Source of the DNA: Tardiphaga sp.
Lineage (GTDB): Bacteria > Pseudomonadota > Alphaproteobacteria > Rhizobiales > Xanthobacteraceae
Assembly (NCBI GenBank): GCA_028290765.1
Contig: JAQGJF010000684.1
Location: 1-21,778, forward strand
Direction: 5' to 3'
DNA length: 21,778 bases
The notes below the pieces were generated by a model, which was not told the origin of the DNA, did no database searches, and saw nothing but the letters and a program-made list of their open reading frames with translations. Shown one piece after another: positions 21,503 through 21,778 of the stretch. Made by a program: the position numbers and the translations under genes. How positions within the stretch are numbered: position 1 is the stretch's first letter; each line of letters opens with the position of its first letter.

Positions 21503-21778
21503 CTACGCCATCGCCAATCGCTGCCGCGCGCGCAGCAGCAGCGATGCCATGATGGTGATGTTGAGCGCGTTCCAGCCGAGCCCGTTCATGAACGCCGCGG
21601 CGTAGGAGCCGGTGGCGTCGAAGATCACGCCAGACACCCAGCCGCCGAACGACATGCCGGCGACGGAGGCCAAAATCACCAGGCCGACGCGGGTGGCCGC
21701 CTCGGAGGCCGGCATTGATTCACGCACGATGATGGCGTAGCTCGGCACGATGCCGCCCTGGAACAGGCCGAACATCGC
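21503..21778 (-). CDS. major facilitator superfamily transporter, C-terminal part (truncated by window edge)
   Basis: The last 91 codons of a protein running off the right edge, with TAG at 21503-21505. The visible part contains three hydrophobic segments (FGLFQGGIVPSYAIIV, VGLVILASVAGMSFGGWVSG, AFMNGLGWNALNITIMASLL) with the cytoplasmic R..RQRLAMA tail, matching TM10-TM12 of a 12-TM MFS carrier. GGIVPSYAIIVRESMP and MSFGGWVSGVIFDATGSY resemble monocarboxylate/oxalate-formate type MFS members, a weak indication of substrate class only. It converges on the membrane-protein gene across the repeat cluster. Confidence 0.8.
   Translation of the reverse strand, partial: AMFGLFQGGIVPSYAIIVRESMPASEAATRVGLVILASVAGMSFGGWVSGVIFDATGSYAAAFMNGLGWNALNITIMASLLLRARQRLAMA

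Noticed and set aside
1..21778. CRISPR arrays, transposase genes or other defence islands
   Set aside because: No regularly spaced short repeats and no transposase or Cas-like protein appear in any frame; the repeats present are isolated palindromes and one tail duplication.

Overview
The window looks like a chromosomal segment of a GC-rich alphaproteobacterium, most likely Bradyrhizobium or a close relative (Nitrobacteraceae). This is inferred from four things: an acpXL-fabZ-fabF type cluster for the very-long-chain fatty acid of lipid A, typical of Hyphomicrobiales; the gene content and codon use; several dispersed palindromes whose sequence I recognise from Bradyrhizobium-type genomes; and the style of the chemotaxis operon. 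No database search was possible.

Layout, left to right. (1) 1-1201, minus strand: acpXL, fabZ-like dehydratase and the start of a ketoacyl-ACP synthase, the first three genes of the lipid A very-long-chain acyl pathway. (2) 1425-5890, minus strand: a small one-TM protein, a KirBac-type K+ channel 3 nt behind an MgtC-family membrane protein, a CxxC AhpD-like peroxidase-related protein and a HerA-type hexameric ATPase. A composite dispersed palindrome sits upstream of mgtC. (3) 6329-8655: a MerR regulator divergent from a quinone-oxidoreductase-like dehydrogenase over a textbook 19-bp-spacer MerR promoter. A beta-hydroxyacid dehydrogenase gene follows, broken by one in-frame TAA. (4) 8871-8944, minus: tRNA-Gln(CTG) with a plausible promoter. 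(5) 9503-19542, plus: a chemotaxis cluster, mcp-mcp-cheA-cheW-cheY-cheB-cheR. (6) 19697-21220: a polytopic membrane protein resembling O-antigen polymerase/ligase proteins. (7) 21155-21487: palindromic elements and an imperfect duplication of the end of that gene. The C-terminal part of an MFS transporter then runs off the right edge on the minus strand.

In the chemotaxis cluster, two receptors feed a CheA that carries Hpt, dimerisation, ATPase, two CheW-like domains and a C-terminal receiver. CheW couples it to the receptors, CheY is the output, and CheB/CheR set receptor methylation. No cheZ, cheC, cheX or cheD is present, so the receiver on CheA is a candidate phosphate sink. A strong intrinsic terminator lies between cheY and cheB. 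Both receptor genes are preceded by the same composite site: a CCCGTA-N4-TACGGG dyad, then G-N7-TTAAC, at nearly the same distance from the start codon. I regard this as the best candidate here for an undescribed regulatory signal. No clearly new multi-gene system was found.
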